A stretch of DNA of 64,000 nt from Rugosimonospora acidiphila (GTDB lineage: Bacteria > Actinomycetota > Actinomycetes > Mycobacteriales > Micromonosporaceae), in NCBI RefSeq assembly GCF_039543385.1, contig NZ_BAABJQ010000017.1:1-64000 (forward strand), read 5' to 3'. Position numbers and translations under genes: made by a program. The notes below the pieces were generated by a model. That model did not search any database, was not told the DNA's origin, and saw only the letters and a list, made by a program, of their open reading frames with translations. This document shows, one piece after another, positions 1 through 8,359 of this stretch. Within the stretch, counting starts at the first letter, position 1. Every line of letters begins with the position of its first letter.

Positions 1-8
1 TTCATAGT

Positions 9-127
9 GTTACGGCGGTTTTAGCGGTGGGGAAACGCCCGGTTACATTCCGAACCCGGTAGCTAAGCTCACCTGCGCCGATGGTACTGCACTTGTGAGG
101 GTGTGGGAGAGTAGGACGCCGCCGGAC
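9..127 (+). rRNA. rrf: 5S ribosomal RNA
   Basis: The sequence from GTTACGGCGG to the GCCGCCGGAC end has the length (about 119 nt) and conserved blocks of an actinobacterial 5S rRNA, including CCCGGTTACATTCCGAACC and GGGAGAGTAGGACGCC. The 5' GGCGG pairs with the 3' CCGCC to close helix I. It is the last gene of an rRNA operon whose 16S and 23S genes lie outside the window. The exact ends are good to a few bases. Confidence 0.95.
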
Positions 128-133
128 AACCTT

Positions 134-168
134 CAGCTAGGGCCGCCCCGACGGGCGGCCCTTAGCTG
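134..168 (+). terminator. rRNA operon terminator hairpin
   Basis: CAGCTAGGGCCGCCC pairs with GGGCGGCCCTTAGCTG around a 4-nt loop, with one bulged base, a few bases after the 5S end. A short T-containing tract follows. The very stable stem fits the factor-independent terminator of the rRNA operon. The downstream gene's SD (196-204) lies outside the hairpin. Confidence 0.85.
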
Positions 169-212
169 TGTTTGATCCGGCGGCGGAATGCCGCACAAGG
201 AAGGATGTATCC

Positions 213-2930
213 GTGAGCGCATCATCGCCCAACGACGACCCCCGGGACAAGAACCGGGGTGGTGGCCGCGATGACGCGCGTCGCGGCGGGTACCGGCCGA
301 CCGGGGGATCGGACCGTGCTGGCTCGGGTGGATACCGGTCGGGTGGTTCCGGTCGCTCCCAGGGCGGCCGCCCGTCGGACGAGCGTGGTGGTTACCGCCC
401 CCGTGAGGATCGCGGCGGCTCCCGGGACGACCGGGGCGGCTACCGTCCCCGTGACGACCGGGCCCGTCCGGATCGCCCACGGGATGACCGGGCCCGCGAT
501 GACCGGGGTGGTTTCCGTCCCCGTGAGGATCGTCCGCGCGATGACCGCGGTGGGTTCCGGCCGCGCGATGACCGCGGTGGGTTCCGTCCCCGTGAGGATC
601 GTCCCCGCGATGACCGCGGTGGGTTCCGCCCGCGCGATGATCGTCCCCGCGAGGATCGCGGTGGGTTCCGCCCGCGCGATGACCGCGGTGGGTTCCGCCC
701 GCGCGATGATCGTCCCCGCGATGATCGCGGTGGGTTCCGGCCGCGCGATGACCGTGGTGGGTTCCGCCCGCGTGAGGATCGTCCGCGTGATGACCGTGGT
801 GGGTTCCGGCCGCGCGATGACCGGGGTGGTTTCCGTCCCCGTGAGGATCGTCCCCGCGATGACCGCGGTGGGTTCCGCCCGCGTGAGGATCGCGGTGGGT
901 TCCGCCCGCGTGAGGATCGTCCGCGTGATGACCGTGGTGGGTTCCGCCCGCGTGAGGATCGTCCGCGTGATGACCGTGGTGGTTTCCGGCCGCGCGATGA
1001 CCGCGGTGGGTTCCGTCCCCGTGAGGATCGTCCGCGTGATGACCGTGGTGGGTTCCGTCCCCGTGAAGACCGCGGCGGTTTCCGCCCGCGCGATGACCGG
1101 GGTGGTTTCCGTCCCCGTGAGGATCGTCCGCGTGATGACCGTGGTGGGTTCCGGCCGCGTGAGGATCGTCCGCGTGATGACCGTGGTGGTTTCCGGCCGC
1201 GTGAGGATCGTCCCCGCGATGACCGTGGTGGGTTCCGTCCCCGCGATGACCGCGGTGGGTTCCGTCCCCGTGAGGATCGTCCTCGCGAGGATCGCGGTGG
1301 GTTCCGCCCGCGTGAAGATCGCGGCGGGTCCCGAGACGACCGTGGCGGTTTCCGGGCCCGGGATGACCGGCCGCGCGAGGAGCGAGGCGGGTACCGGCGG
1401 GAGGACCGGCCGGAGCGGCCGTACTCGCAGGATCGTCCCCAGCGCACTGGTGGCTTCGACCGCGACCGCCCCGCGCGTGATCGGACGTTCGACCGTGGCC
1501 CCTCGGAGGGACGCCCCTCTGAGAGTCGCCCGTCCGAGCGCACGGCCCGGCCCGAGCGGTCTCAAGACCGCCCGAACCGTGGTGACCGTACGGATCGGCC
1601 GGACCGCGGGTACGACCGACCCGTGCGCGACGACTACCGGCGTGGCGAGTCGTCACGTGGCGACTTTCAGCGTGACGACCGCACCCGTGAGGCCGACGCC
1701 GGCCCGGCGCTGGACGAGGCCATCACCCCCGACGCGCTCGACGCGGAGGTCCGCGCCGAGCTGCGCTCGTTGTCCCGGCCGGTAGCCGAGGCGGTGGCCC
1801 GCCGGCTGGTGGCCACCGGCCAGATCGTCGACGAGGACCCCGAGACCGCGTTGGAGCACGCGCTCGTGGCCCGGCGGCTCGCGTCGCGGATCCCCGTGGT
1901 GCGGGAGGCCGTCGGCATCGCCGCGTACCACGCGGGGCAGTGGCAGACCGCTGTGGCGGAGCTGCGGACGTACCACCGGATGACCGGCCAGCAGACGCAC
2001 CTTGCCGTGCTGGCCGACTGCGAGCGCGCGCTCGGCCGGCCGGAGAAGGCGATCGACATCTACCGCTCCGCCGACAGTGCGCAGCTGGAGCAGGGCGAGG
2101 CGATCGAGCTGCTCATCGTCGCCGCCGGAGCGCGGCGGGATCTTGGGCAGGACGAGGCGGCCCTGGCGATGCTCCAGGTGCGCGAGCTCGGCGTCGACGC
2201 GCCGTGGGCGGCTCGGCTGCGGTACGCGTACGCGGACGGGCTGCTGGCGGCGGGCCGGCGCGAGGAGGCGCGCGAGTGGTTCGCTCGGGCGGTTGAGGCC
2301 GACGATGAAGCCACCACCGACGCCGCCGAGCGGCTGTTGGACCTGGACGGCGTCACCCTCGACGAGGCCGAGTCCGAGGACGACGACGAGCGCGACGAGG
2401 CCGAGCGCGACGACGACGAGCGCGACGAGGACGAGGACGACGAGGACCTTGAGGATGAGGACCTCGACGAGGACGAGGACCTCGATGACGAGGACGCTGA
2501 CGACCAGGATCGCCTCGATCCCGAGGATCGGCTGAACCCCGAGGATCGGGTCGACCTCGAGGATCGGTACACCCCTCGGCCTCGCTCGAACGAGGATGGC
2601 TACGACGCCGACGTCGACACGGACCTCGAAGAGGACGAAGACGACGAGGACGACGAGGACGACGACGAAGACGACGGCTACCGCGACGACGAGGACGGCT
2701 TCGAGGACGAAGACGACGAGGACGACGACGACCTGGACGACGAGGACGACGAGGACGACCTGGACGACGAGGAGCCCGGCGACGGGCCGGCCTCGCGCGG
2801 ACCCGAGGATCGGCGCGAGGACGACGAGCGCGTGGAAATCGACGTTGACGATGCCGACGTCAAGGACCTCGACCACGAACTCGACACCGACGGCGCCGAA
2901 AGCGAACCCGAGAACGGCACGCCGGCGTGA
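213..2930 (+). CDS. RGG/DR-repeat protein with TPR core and acidic tail
   Basis: A 905-aa protein of three parts. Residues about 1-480 are disordered and Arg/Gly/Asp-rich, with about two dozen units of the form DDRGGFRPREDRPR. Residues about 500-710 are alpha-helical and TPR-like, alternating Ala-rich helices such as ALEHALVARRLA and GRPEKAIDIYRSA. The last 190 residues are a nearly continuous Asp/Glu tract. TPR proteins are scaffolds, and RGG/FRPR repeats in other proteins bind RNA and drive condensation; a role at the neighbouring rRNA operon is inference. The GTG at 213 was chosen because AAGGAAGGA sits 8 nt upstream; an upstream in-frame GTG at 168 lies in the terminator region. It overlaps the next gene by 4 nt (GTGA). 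The helical core is recognisable, but the function is not known. Confidence 0.9.
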   Translation: MSASSPNDDPRDKNRGGGRDDARRGGYRPTGGSDRAGSGGYRSGGSGRSQGGRPSDERGGYRPREDRGGSRDDRGGYRPRDDRARPDRPRDDRARDDRGGFRPREDRPRDDRGGFRPRDDRGGFRPREDRPRDDRGGFRPRDDRPREDRGGFRPRDDRGGFRPRDDRPRDDRGGFRPRDDRGGFRPREDRPRDDRGGFRPRDDRGGFRPREDRPRDDRGGFRPREDRGGFRPREDRPRDDRGGFRPREDRPRDDRGGFRPRDDRGGFRPREDRPRDDRGGFRPREDRGGFRPRDDRGGFRPREDRPRDDRGGFRPREDRPRDDRGGFRPREDRPRDDRGGFRPRDDRGGFRPREDRPREDRGGFRPREDRGGSRDDRGGFRARDDRPREERGGYRREDRPERPYSQDRPQRTGGFDRDRPARDRTFDRGPSEGRPSESRPSERTARPERSQDRPNRGDRTDRPDRGYDRPVRDDYRRGESSRGDFQRDDRTREADAGPALDEAITPDALDAEVRAELRSLSRPVAEAVARRLVATGQIVDEDPETALEHALVARRLASRIPVVREAVGIAAYHAGQWQTAVAELRTYHRMTGQQTHLAVLADCERALGRPEKAIDIYRSADSAQLEQGEAIELLIVAAGARRDLGQDEAALAMLQVRELGVDAPWAARLRYAYADGLLAAGRREEAREWFARAVEADDEATTDAAERLLDLDGVTLDEAESEDDDERDEAERDDDERDEDEDDEDLEDEDLDEDEDLDDEDADDQDRLDPEDRLNPEDRVDLEDRYTPRPRSNEDGYDADVDTDLEEDEDDEDDEDDDEDDGYRDDEDGFEDEDDEDDDDLDDEDDEDDLDDEEPGDGPASRGPEDRREDDERVEIDVDDADVKDLDHELDTDGAESEPENGTPA
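386..1345 (+). repeat. Degenerate tandem repeat array coding RGGFRPR units
   Basis: Nearly 1 kb of short near-identical units, for example GGTGGGTTCCG, CGTGAGGATCGTCC and GATGACCG, in alternating 21- and 33-nt spacings, encodes the RGGFRPR[D/E]DR and RGGFRPREDRPRDD repeats of the gene that contains it. Synonymous differences between units (CGC/CGT, GAT/GAC) show that protein sequence is selected while the DNA drifts. Copy number should be unstable by slippage, and short-read assemblies may collapse it. Long open frames on both strands here are by-products of the repeat. Confidence 0.9.
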
Positions 2931-3916
2931 CCGAACGGGTTGCGGTCATCGACCGGTACGACCTGGTCATCTTCGACCTTGACGGCGTTGTCTACCTGGG
3001 TACCGAACCGATCCCGGGTGCGGCCGACGCCATCAACCGGCTACACGCCGAGCACCGGGCGCTGGCGTACGCGACCAACAACGCCGGCCGGCGCCCGGAG
3101 GAGGTGGCCGAGCTGCTCGTGTCGCTGGGCATCCCGGCCGCCTCGGACGAGGTGATCACCTCGCCGCAGGCGGCCGCCCGGCTGCTCGCGGAGCGCCTGC
3201 CGGCCGGCGCCGGGGTACTGGTGGTCGGCACCGACGCGCTGCGCTCGGAGATCCGGGGCGTGGGGCTCACCCCGGTCGACTCGGCGGAGGCCGCGCCGGC
3301 CGCGGTCGTTCAAGGGTACGGGCCGGACGTCGGCTGGCGGATGCTGGCCGAGGCGAGCGTGGCGATCCGGGCCGGCGCGCTGTGGGTGGCCACCAACGGC
3401 GACCGCACCCTGCCGTCGCCGCGTGGCCCGCTGCCCGGGAACGGTGCGCTGGTGGCAGCCCTGGCGACCGCGCTGGACCGGGCGCCCGACGCGATCGTGG
3501 GCAAGCCCGAACCGGCCCTGTTCCACCAGGCCGCCAAGCGGATCGGGGCGCAGCTGCCGCTGGTCGTCGGCGATCGGCTGGACACCGACATCGAGGGCGC
3601 TGTGCGGGCCGGGATGGACAGCGTGCTGGTGCTCACCGGGGTGAGCACCGCGCAGGATGTCCTCGCCGCGCCCCCGCACCGCCGCCCGACGTTCATCGCG
3701 GCTGACCTGACCGGACTGTTCACAATGGACGGGTCGACCGGGGGTTGGCGGGTACGTCGCGAAGACAGCGGACTGGAACTGTCCGGCGACGGTACCCCCG
3801 TTGAGGCGCTACGGCTGCTGAGCGCGTACGCGTGGGACGGCGGGCGCCCGGAGACGGTCGGCGCGGGCGACCCCGGGGCGGAAGAGGCGCTGCGGGCGCT
3901 GCGGCTGACCGGCTGA
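2927..3916 (+). CDS. HAD superfamily IIA (NagD-like) sugar/nucleotide phosphatase
   Basis: A 329-aa HAD phosphatase. Motif I DLDGVVYLG (about residue 17) holds the nucleophile Asp and the acid/base Asp. ATNNAGRRPEEV is motif II, IVGKPEPALF carries the motif III Lys, and VVGDRLDTDIEGA is motif IV with the Mg-binding acidic residues. The cap between motifs II and III is the C2 type of NagD/4-nitrophenylphosphatase/PGP proteins. The substrate cannot be read from sequence; small phosphorylated sugars or phosphoglycolate are usual. The GTG start overlaps the stop of the TPR gene (GTGA), so the two are probably translationally coupled. Confidence 0.9.
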   Translation: MTERVAVIDRYDLVIFDLDGVVYLGTEPIPGAADAINRLHAEHRALAYATNNAGRRPEEVAELLVSLGIPAASDEVITSPQAAARLLAERLPAGAGVLVVGTDALRSEIRGVGLTPVDSAEAAPAAVVQGYGPDVGWRMLAEASVAIRAGALWVATNGDRTLPSPRGPLPGNGALVAALATALDRAPDAIVGKPEPALFHQAAKRIGAQLPLVVGDRLDTDIEGAVRAGMDSVLVLTGVSTAQDVLAAPPHRRPTFIAADLTGLFTMDGSTGGWRVRREDSGLELSGDGTPVEALRLLSAYAWDGGRPETVGAGDPGAEEALRALRLTG

Positions 3917-3921
3917 GCGGC

Positions 3922-4260
3922 TCACATCAGCTTGCGCAGCTTGAGCAGGTCGAACGGGTTGGCGCTGATCGAGATGCGGCCGGCGGCCCAGGCCTTGGCC
4001 AGGTCGAGCTGGCCGGCCACCATGGCGACCAGGTCGTCGCTAGTGGCGGTGAGCCTGATCTTCGCCTTGGGGTCGTCGCCGTCGGTCAGGTTCTCCAGCC
4101 GGCCGCCGTTCAGCCGGGCATGAAATGCGACACCGAGGTCCTTGATGGTGCAGGCGAGCGGACGGTCCAGCTCGATCTTCGCTCCCACCTCCGCCGCGTG
4201 CTCCGCCATCCGGTCGGACAGCTCAAGTAGAGCCGTTCGGCACTCGTCCACCGTCGCCAT
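3922..4260 (-). CDS. SCP2 sterol-binding domain protein
   Basis: A 112-aa single-domain protein. The SCP2 fold is suggested by the strand ACTIKDLGVAFHARLNGG, the DDPKAKIRLTATSDDLVAM segment and the C-terminal AAGRISISANPFDLLKLRKL. Such proteins bind hydrophobic ligands; in actinobacteria they are stand-alone cytosolic proteins of unclear role. AGGAGG lies 4 nt upstream of the ATG (complement of 4258-4260). It is convergent with the HAD gene (5-nt gap) and divergent from the histone-like gene, so it is a single-gene unit. Confidence 0.85.
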   Translation of the reverse strand: MATVDECRTALLELSDRMAEHAAEVGAKIELDRPLACTIKDLGVAFHARLNGGRLENLTDGDDPKAKIRLTATSDDLVAMVAGQLDLAKAWAAGRISISANPFDLLKLRKLM

Positions 4261-4390
4261 TTCGCCTCCTGTACCGGCTTTACCCGCGAGTCACGGTATC
4301 CGTCGGCACGGTACCGCACCGCGGCGACCGCGTCCCTTGTAGCGTGACAGCAGTAAACAGGTGTCGGCGCGGAAATGACGAGGTGTGGTC

Positions 4391-5107
4391 ATGGCAGGAC
4401 GCGAAGATCTCCGCTCAATGCAGGACGCGTGGCGGGCATATCTGGACCTGGCACTCGGGCTGACCGAGACGTCCCGCAAGCGCGCCACGAAGGTCGCCAA
4501 GAAGCTGGTCGGCAAGGGCGGCGCGACGGCGGAGCAGCTTCAGACGATGGCCGAGGACCTGATCAGCACCAGTGCGGCGAACCGGGAGGCGATCACCCGG
4601 TTAGTCCGGTTTGAGCTTGATCGCACGCTGGCCAAGGTGGGCCTGGCCACCCAGGAGGAGGTCACCGAGCTGACCACCCGGGTGCGCGAGTTGGAGGAGG
4701 AGCTGAGCACGGCCCGGGCGTCCGCGTCCGCGAGCGCCGCCGCGGTGCCTCCGGTGCCGGTCGGCACGCCCGTGGCATCGGCCGGGCCGGTCAAGGCGGT
4801 ACGCAAGGTCGCGAAGAAGGCGGTGGCCAAGAAGGCGCCCGCGAAGAAGGCCGTCCCGGGGGCCGCGGAGCCGACGGCGGTCTCGGTGTCGAAGACCACG
4901 CCGCGCGCGGGGGCGCGGAAGGCAGGCGTGGCCGATACCGTGGTGAAGGTGACTCCGGCTCGGGTGGTAGCGAAGAAGACCGGATCGGCCGCCGCGCCGG
5001 CGACGCCGGCCAGTAACGCGGTCGTGAAGAAGGCGGTGGCCAAGAAGGCCGCCATCAAGAGGACCACGCCCAGCGCCCCTGGCGGAATGACGCAGGGCGA
5101 GGCGTGA
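4391..5107 (+). CDS. Histone H1-like / phasin-like Lys-Ala-rich protein
   Basis: About 238 aa. The first 110 residues are a predicted helical, coiled-coil domain (YLDLALGLTETSRKRATKVA, then EEVTELTTRVRELEEELSTA), reminiscent of polyhydroxyalkanoate-granule phasins. The rest is low-complexity, with KKAVAKKAPAKKA and similar motifs like H1-type nucleoid proteins and PhaF. DNA binding by the tail is inferred from composition. ATG 4391 is preferred over the in-frame GTG at 4385 because GAGG (4380-4383) is correctly spaced from it. It overlaps the next gene by GTGA and heads a tight run to nadK. Confidence 0.8.
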   Translation: MAGREDLRSMQDAWRAYLDLALGLTETSRKRATKVAKKLVGKGGATAEQLQTMAEDLISTSAANREAITRLVRFELDRTLAKVGLATQEEVTELTTRVRELEEELSTARASASASAAAVPPVPVGTPVASAGPVKAVRKVAKKAVAKKAPAKKAVPGAAEPTAVSVSKTTPRAGARKAGVADTVVKVTPARVVAKKTGSAAAPATPASNAVVKKAVAKKAAIKRTTPSAPGGMTQGEA

Positions 5108-5421
5108 GCGATCTGGGTGCGGGCCCGTCCGGGGCCGCTGTGCGACCGGGTCCGGCGGTGGCCGGTGTGGGAAGTGGTTCGGTGGGGGCTGGTGTGACTG
5201 GCGCCGCGGGTGAGGCGGGTGCCGGTCCGAGCGGTGTGACCGGGCCGGTTGGCGTGAGCGGGCCGGTTGGTGCGACTGGTCCGACCGGGCATCCGTTGGT
5301 CGACGCTGCCCTGGATCAGCTGGATCGGGCCGCCGATCGGCCCATTGCCGCGCAGGTTGCCGCGTACGAGGAGACCCACCGGGTGCTCCAGCAGACGCTG
5401 GCAACTATCGATCAGGCCTGA
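5104..5421 (+). CDS. Small Gly-rich protein upstream of tlyA
   Basis: A 105-aa protein. Residues 1-60 are Gly/Ala/Val/Pro-rich with a run of Gly-X-Y triplets (GVTGPVGVSGPVGATGPTG). Residues 63-105 are an amphipathic helical segment (HPLVDAALDQLDRAADRPIA, then YEETHRVLQQTLATIDQ). The helical tail resembles short proteins commonly found just before tlyA in actinobacteria; the family has no assigned function. The start overlaps the previous stop (GTGA), and the stop overlaps tlyA by one base (TGATG), which argues that it is real and co-translated. The collagen-like front half is not expected for the family. Confidence 0.75.
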   Translation: MSDLGAGPSGAAVRPGPAVAGVGSGSVGAGVTGAAGEAGAGPSGVTGPVGVSGPVGATGPTGHPLVDAALDQLDRAADRPIAAQVAAYEETHRVLQQTLATIDQA

Positions 5422-6230
5422 TGGCGAAACGTACCCGGCTGGACGCCGAGCTGGTTCGTCGTGGTCTGGCGCGGTCCCGAGAGCAGGCGGTGGCGCTGAT
5501 CGACGCCGGGCGCGTCGAGGTGCGCGGCACGGCGGCGAGCAAGGCCGCCGCCATGGTCGACCCGGCCGACCCGCTGCGGGTGCTGGGCGCGGACGTCGGC
5601 GACGAGTACGTCTCGCGCGGCGGCCACAAGCTGGTCGGGGCGCTGGCCGAGTTCGGGCCGCGCGGGCTGACCGTGGCGGGCCGGCGTTGCCTGGACGCCG
5701 GAGCGTCCACCGGCGGCTTCACCGATGTGCTGCTGCGCGCCGGCGCCGCCCAGGTGGTGGCGGTGGACGTGGGTTACGGGCAGCTGGCGTGGTCGCTGCG
5801 TACCGATGACCGGGTGGTGGTGCACGACCGTACCAACGTGCGGGCGCTGACCCCGGACCAGATCGGCGGGCCGGCCGAGCTGACCGTGGCCGACCTGTCG
5901 TTCATCTCGCTGCGCCTGGTCCTGGCCGCGCTGGCGGACTGCACCGCGCCCGATGGCGACCTGGTGCCGATGGTCAAGCCCCAGTTCGAGGTGGGCAAGG
6001 GGCGGGTCGGTCCCGGCGGCGTGGTGCGCGACCCGCAACTGCGCGCGGACGCGGTACTGGAGGTGGCCGCGCACGCGGCCGGACTGGGGTTCGGCGTGTC
6101 CGGCGTGGCGACGAGCCCGCTACCGGGTCCGTCAGGCAACGTGGAGTTCTTCCTCTGGCTGCGCAGAGACGCGCCGGCCGTGGACGAATCGCTGGTACGT
6201 GACATCGTTGCCGGGGAGGTGCAGCAGTGA
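5421..6230 (+). CDS. tlyA: TlyA family rRNA (cytidine-2'-O)-methyltransferase
   Basis: A 269-aa protein with an N-terminal S4 RNA-binding domain (TRLDAELVRRGLARSREQAV) and an FtsJ-type Rossmann methyltransferase. The SAM motif is LDAGASTGGFTDVLLRAGA (about residue 93). Residues compatible with the 2'-O-methylase K-D-K-E tetrad occur in RGGHKL, VADLSF and MVKPQFE. TlyA methylates 16S C1409 and 23S C1920 at the subunit interface and is needed for capreomycin/viomycin sensitivity in mycobacteria. It is one base overlapped with the upstream gene and overlaps nadK by 4 nt. Confidence 0.95.
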   Translation: MAKRTRLDAELVRRGLARSREQAVALIDAGRVEVRGTAASKAAAMVDPADPLRVLGADVGDEYVSRGGHKLVGALAEFGPRGLTVAGRRCLDAGASTGGFTDVLLRAGAAQVVAVDVGYGQLAWSLRTDDRVVVHDRTNVRALTPDQIGGPAELTVADLSFISLRLVLAALADCTAPDGDLVPMVKPQFEVGKGRVGPGGVVRDPQLRADAVLEVAAHAAGLGFGVSGVATSPLPGPSGNVEFFLWLRRDAPAVDESLVRDIVAGEVQQ

Positions 6231-7108
6231 GCAGGAATGCGTTGCTCGTCACCCACACCGGCCGGCGCGACAGCACCGAACACGCCCGTACGGTGGCGGC
6301 CGATCTGCACGAGGCTGGGTTCACGGTTCGGGTGATCGCCGAGGAGGTACCCGACCTGGACATGCCGGGCGTGGTGCCGGCGTCCGGCCCGGAGGCCGCC
6401 GAGGGCGTGGAGATCGTGTTCGCGCTGGGCGGCGACGGCACCCTGCTGCGCGCCGCCGAGCTGGCCCGCCCGGCCGGGGCACCGCTGCTGGGCATCAACC
6501 TCGGCAAGGTGGGCTTCCTGGCCGAGGCCGAGATCGAGGACATCGACAAGGCCGTGCAGGACGTGGTGAACCGCTCGTACACGGTCGACGAGCGGCTGAC
6601 CATCGACGTGGTGGCCGAACGGCCGGGCGCGCCGGTGATCCGCTCCTGGGCGCTGAACGAGATGAGCGTGGAGAAGGGCGAGCGCGAGCGGATGCTCGAG
6701 CTGCTGGTCGACGTGGACGGGCGTTCGCTGTCGCGGTACGGCTGCGACGGGGTGGTCTGCGCGACGCCGACCGGCTCCACCGCGTACGCGTTCTCGGCGG
6801 GCGGCCCGGTGGTGTGGCCGGAGGTGGAGGCGGTGCTGCTGGTGCCGATCAGCGCGCACGCGCTGTTCAGCCGCCCGCTGGTGACCGCACCGACCTCGAC
6901 CATCCGGATCACGGTGGATCCGTACACCACCTCGGCGGTGCTCAGCTGCGACGGCCGGCGGGTGTTCGACCTGAGCCCGGGCAGCGTGGTCACGGTGCGC
7001 CGGGGTGAGCTGCCGGTCCGGGTCGTGCGGCTGCACCCGCGGCCGTTCACCGATCGGCTGGTGGCCAAGTTCGCCCTGCCGGTGGACGGCTGGCGCGGCG
7101 GGCGCTAG
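6227..7108 (+). CDS. nadK: NAD kinase
   Basis: A 293-aa protein that phosphorylates NAD to NADP. LGGDGTLLRAAELA carries the GGDGT motif; NLGKVGFLAE and ATPTGSTAYAFSAGGP are the other diagnostic blocks. The GTG start overlaps the tlyA stop (GTGA). tlyA-nadK-recN is a common actinobacterial order; here nadK and recN are separated by an inserted oxidoreductase/regulator pair (7142-9352), which suggests insertion into a conserved operon. Confidence 0.95.
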   Translation: MSRNALLVTHTGRRDSTEHARTVAADLHEAGFTVRVIAEEVPDLDMPGVVPASGPEAAEGVEIVFALGGDGTLLRAAELARPAGAPLLGINLGKVGFLAEAEIEDIDKAVQDVVNRSYTVDERLTIDVVAERPGAPVIRSWALNEMSVEKGERERMLELLVDVDGRSLSRYGCDGVVCATPTGSTAYAFSAGGPVVWPEVEAVLLVPISAHALFSRPLVTAPTSTIRITVDPYTTSAVLSCDGRRVFDLSPGSVVTVRRGELPVRVVRLHPRPFTDRLVAKFALPVDGWRGGR

Positions 7109-7141
7109 CGGTTGCCCCCGCCGCGTCGCGACCAGTTCGGC

Positions 7142-8248
7142 TCAGTCCAGCGCGATCGCGTTCTTGGCCCGCTCGACGGACTCCTCCGCTGGCGGACCGC
7201 CCGGATTCTCGGTGGCCAGCGCCTGGTTGACGGCGACGAACGGGCGCATCCGCCGCTCGTACCGGTCGAACGCGGCCGGGTGGTCGCCGCCGGCCGCGGC
7301 CAGCTCCCGGGCCAGCAGGTACGCGCCGACCAGTGCCAGGCTGGTGCCCTGGCCGGACATCGGCGACGGGCAGTAGGCGGCGTCGCCGAGCAGCGTGACC
7401 CGGCCCGAGGACCAGCGGTCCATGCTGACCTGGGCCATCTCGTCGAAGTAGAAGTCGGGTGCGGTCGCCATGGCCTTCAGCAGCCGCGGAGTCTCCCAGC
7501 CCAGGCCGGACAGCCGCTGCGCGACGATGCGCTTGTGCTGCTCGACGTCGCGGTGGTCGTACTCGATCGGCTCGCCGCCGAAGCCCAGGGTGACCCGCAG
7601 TTGGGTGTTGTCGCGCACCGGGTAGATGGCGAAGCCCGCGTGTCCGTCCCGCAGCCACAGCTGCCAGTTGTCCAGGTCGAGGACGTTGTCCATGCTGAAC
7701 ACCGCGAGGTAGGTGCCCATCGGGCGTAGGAACTGGCGCTCCGGCCCGAAGACCAGCCGCCGCACGCCCGAGTGCAGGCCGTCGGCGCCGACCACGAGGT
7801 CGAAGTCGCGGGGCTCACCGCGCTGGAATTCGACCCGCACACCGTCGGCGCGTTGGGCTACCGCGGTGATCGCGTCGTCGAACACGTACTCGACGTGCTC
7901 GCGGGTGCGCTCGTGGACGAGCCCGGCGAGGTCCTCGCGCAGGATCTCGAGGTCTGGGCTGTCGAGCCGGCCGGCGCTGTAGGTCGCCTCGGTCGAGCGC
8001 ATGATCTCGTTGCCGTCGCCGTCGAGCACCGACATGCCGCGCATGCGGGTGCGCAGCTTTTGCGCCTGGGGCAGGATGCCCATCCGGTCGGCGACGTCGA
8101 GGGCGACCCCGCGGATGTCGACGGCCTGGCCGCCCGGGCGCAGCGCGGGTGCCCGCTCGACGGTCGTGACGGCGAACCCGTGGTGGTGCAGCCAGTAGGC
8201 CAGCGCGGTGCCGGCGATGCCGGCCCCGGAGATGAGTGCGGTGGGCAT
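7142..8248 (-). CDS. FAD-dependent aromatic-type monooxygenase
   Basis: A 368-aa flavoprotein of the PHBH-like class A monooxygenases. The N-terminal dinucleotide-binding motif is ISGAGIAGTALAYWLHHHG; the mid-region DLVVGADGLHSGVRR and the C-terminal VTLLGDAAYCPSPMSGQG are the DG and GD motifs that bind FAD/NADPH. Such enzymes hydroxylate small aromatics, including antibiotics (TetX-like). AAGGAGG sits 5 nt upstream of ATG 8248; a longer frame upstream is not coding. Its divergent neighbour is a regulator, with operator-like repeats between them. A second enzyme of the same class is at 53728-54876. Confidence 0.9.
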   Translation of the reverse strand: MPTALISGAGIAGTALAYWLHHHGFAVTTVERAPALRPGGQAVDIRGVALDVADRMGILPQAQKLRTRMRGMSVLDGDGNEIMRSTEATYSAGRLDSPDLEILREDLAGLVHERTREHVEYVFDDAITAVAQRADGVRVEFQRGEPRDFDLVVGADGLHSGVRRLVFGPERQFLRPMGTYLAVFSMDNVLDLDNWQLWLRDGHAGFAIYPVRDNTQLRVTLGFGGEPIEYDHRDVEQHKRIVAQRLSGLGWETPRLLKAMATAPDFYFDEMAQVSMDRWSSGRVTLLGDAAYCPSPMSGQGTSLALVGAYLLARELAAAGGDHPAAFDRYERRMRPFVAVNQALATENPGGPPAEESVERAKNAIALD

Positions 8249-8262
8249 GGTTGCCTCCTTCG

Positions 8263-8292
8263 TACGGCGTATGCGACTGAATGTACGGCGTA
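8263..8292. promoter_or_regulatory. Tandem quasi-palindromes, likely operator
   Basis: TACGGCGTA occurs at 8263-8271 and again at 8284-8292. Each is palindromic except its centre base, and they are 21 bp apart (two helical turns). They lie 15-45 bp upstream of the monooxygenase start, where a bound dimer pair would block transcription. The probable ligand is the product of the divergent regulator gene (inference). Confidence 0.6.
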
Positions 8293-8335
8293 AGAACAGC
8301 ACAGGTGAGCGCAGTCCAGCGGTTCTGCTAGCCTT

Positions 8336-8349
8336 CTGTACTAGTACAG
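8336..8349. promoter_or_regulatory. Perfect palindrome CTGTACTAGTACAG, likely autoregulatory operator
   Basis: A perfect 14-bp palindrome ends 10 nt before the ATG of the GntR/TetR-type gene, directly before its SD (GGGGAGGGG). The core GTACTAGTAC fits the GT-N-TA-N-AC pattern of GntR-family sites. It also shares GTAC with the quasi-palindromes 45 bp away. Autorepression is the likely role. Confidence 0.6.
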
Positions 8350-8359
8350 GGGAGGGGTC

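Noticed and set aside
386..1345. CRISPR-like or VNTR array
   Set aside because: The units are in-frame and coding, of irregular spacing, with no unique spacers.
133..1656. Long open frames on both strands over the first gene
   Set aside because: They are shadows of the RGG repeat; none has its own SD or a normal composition.
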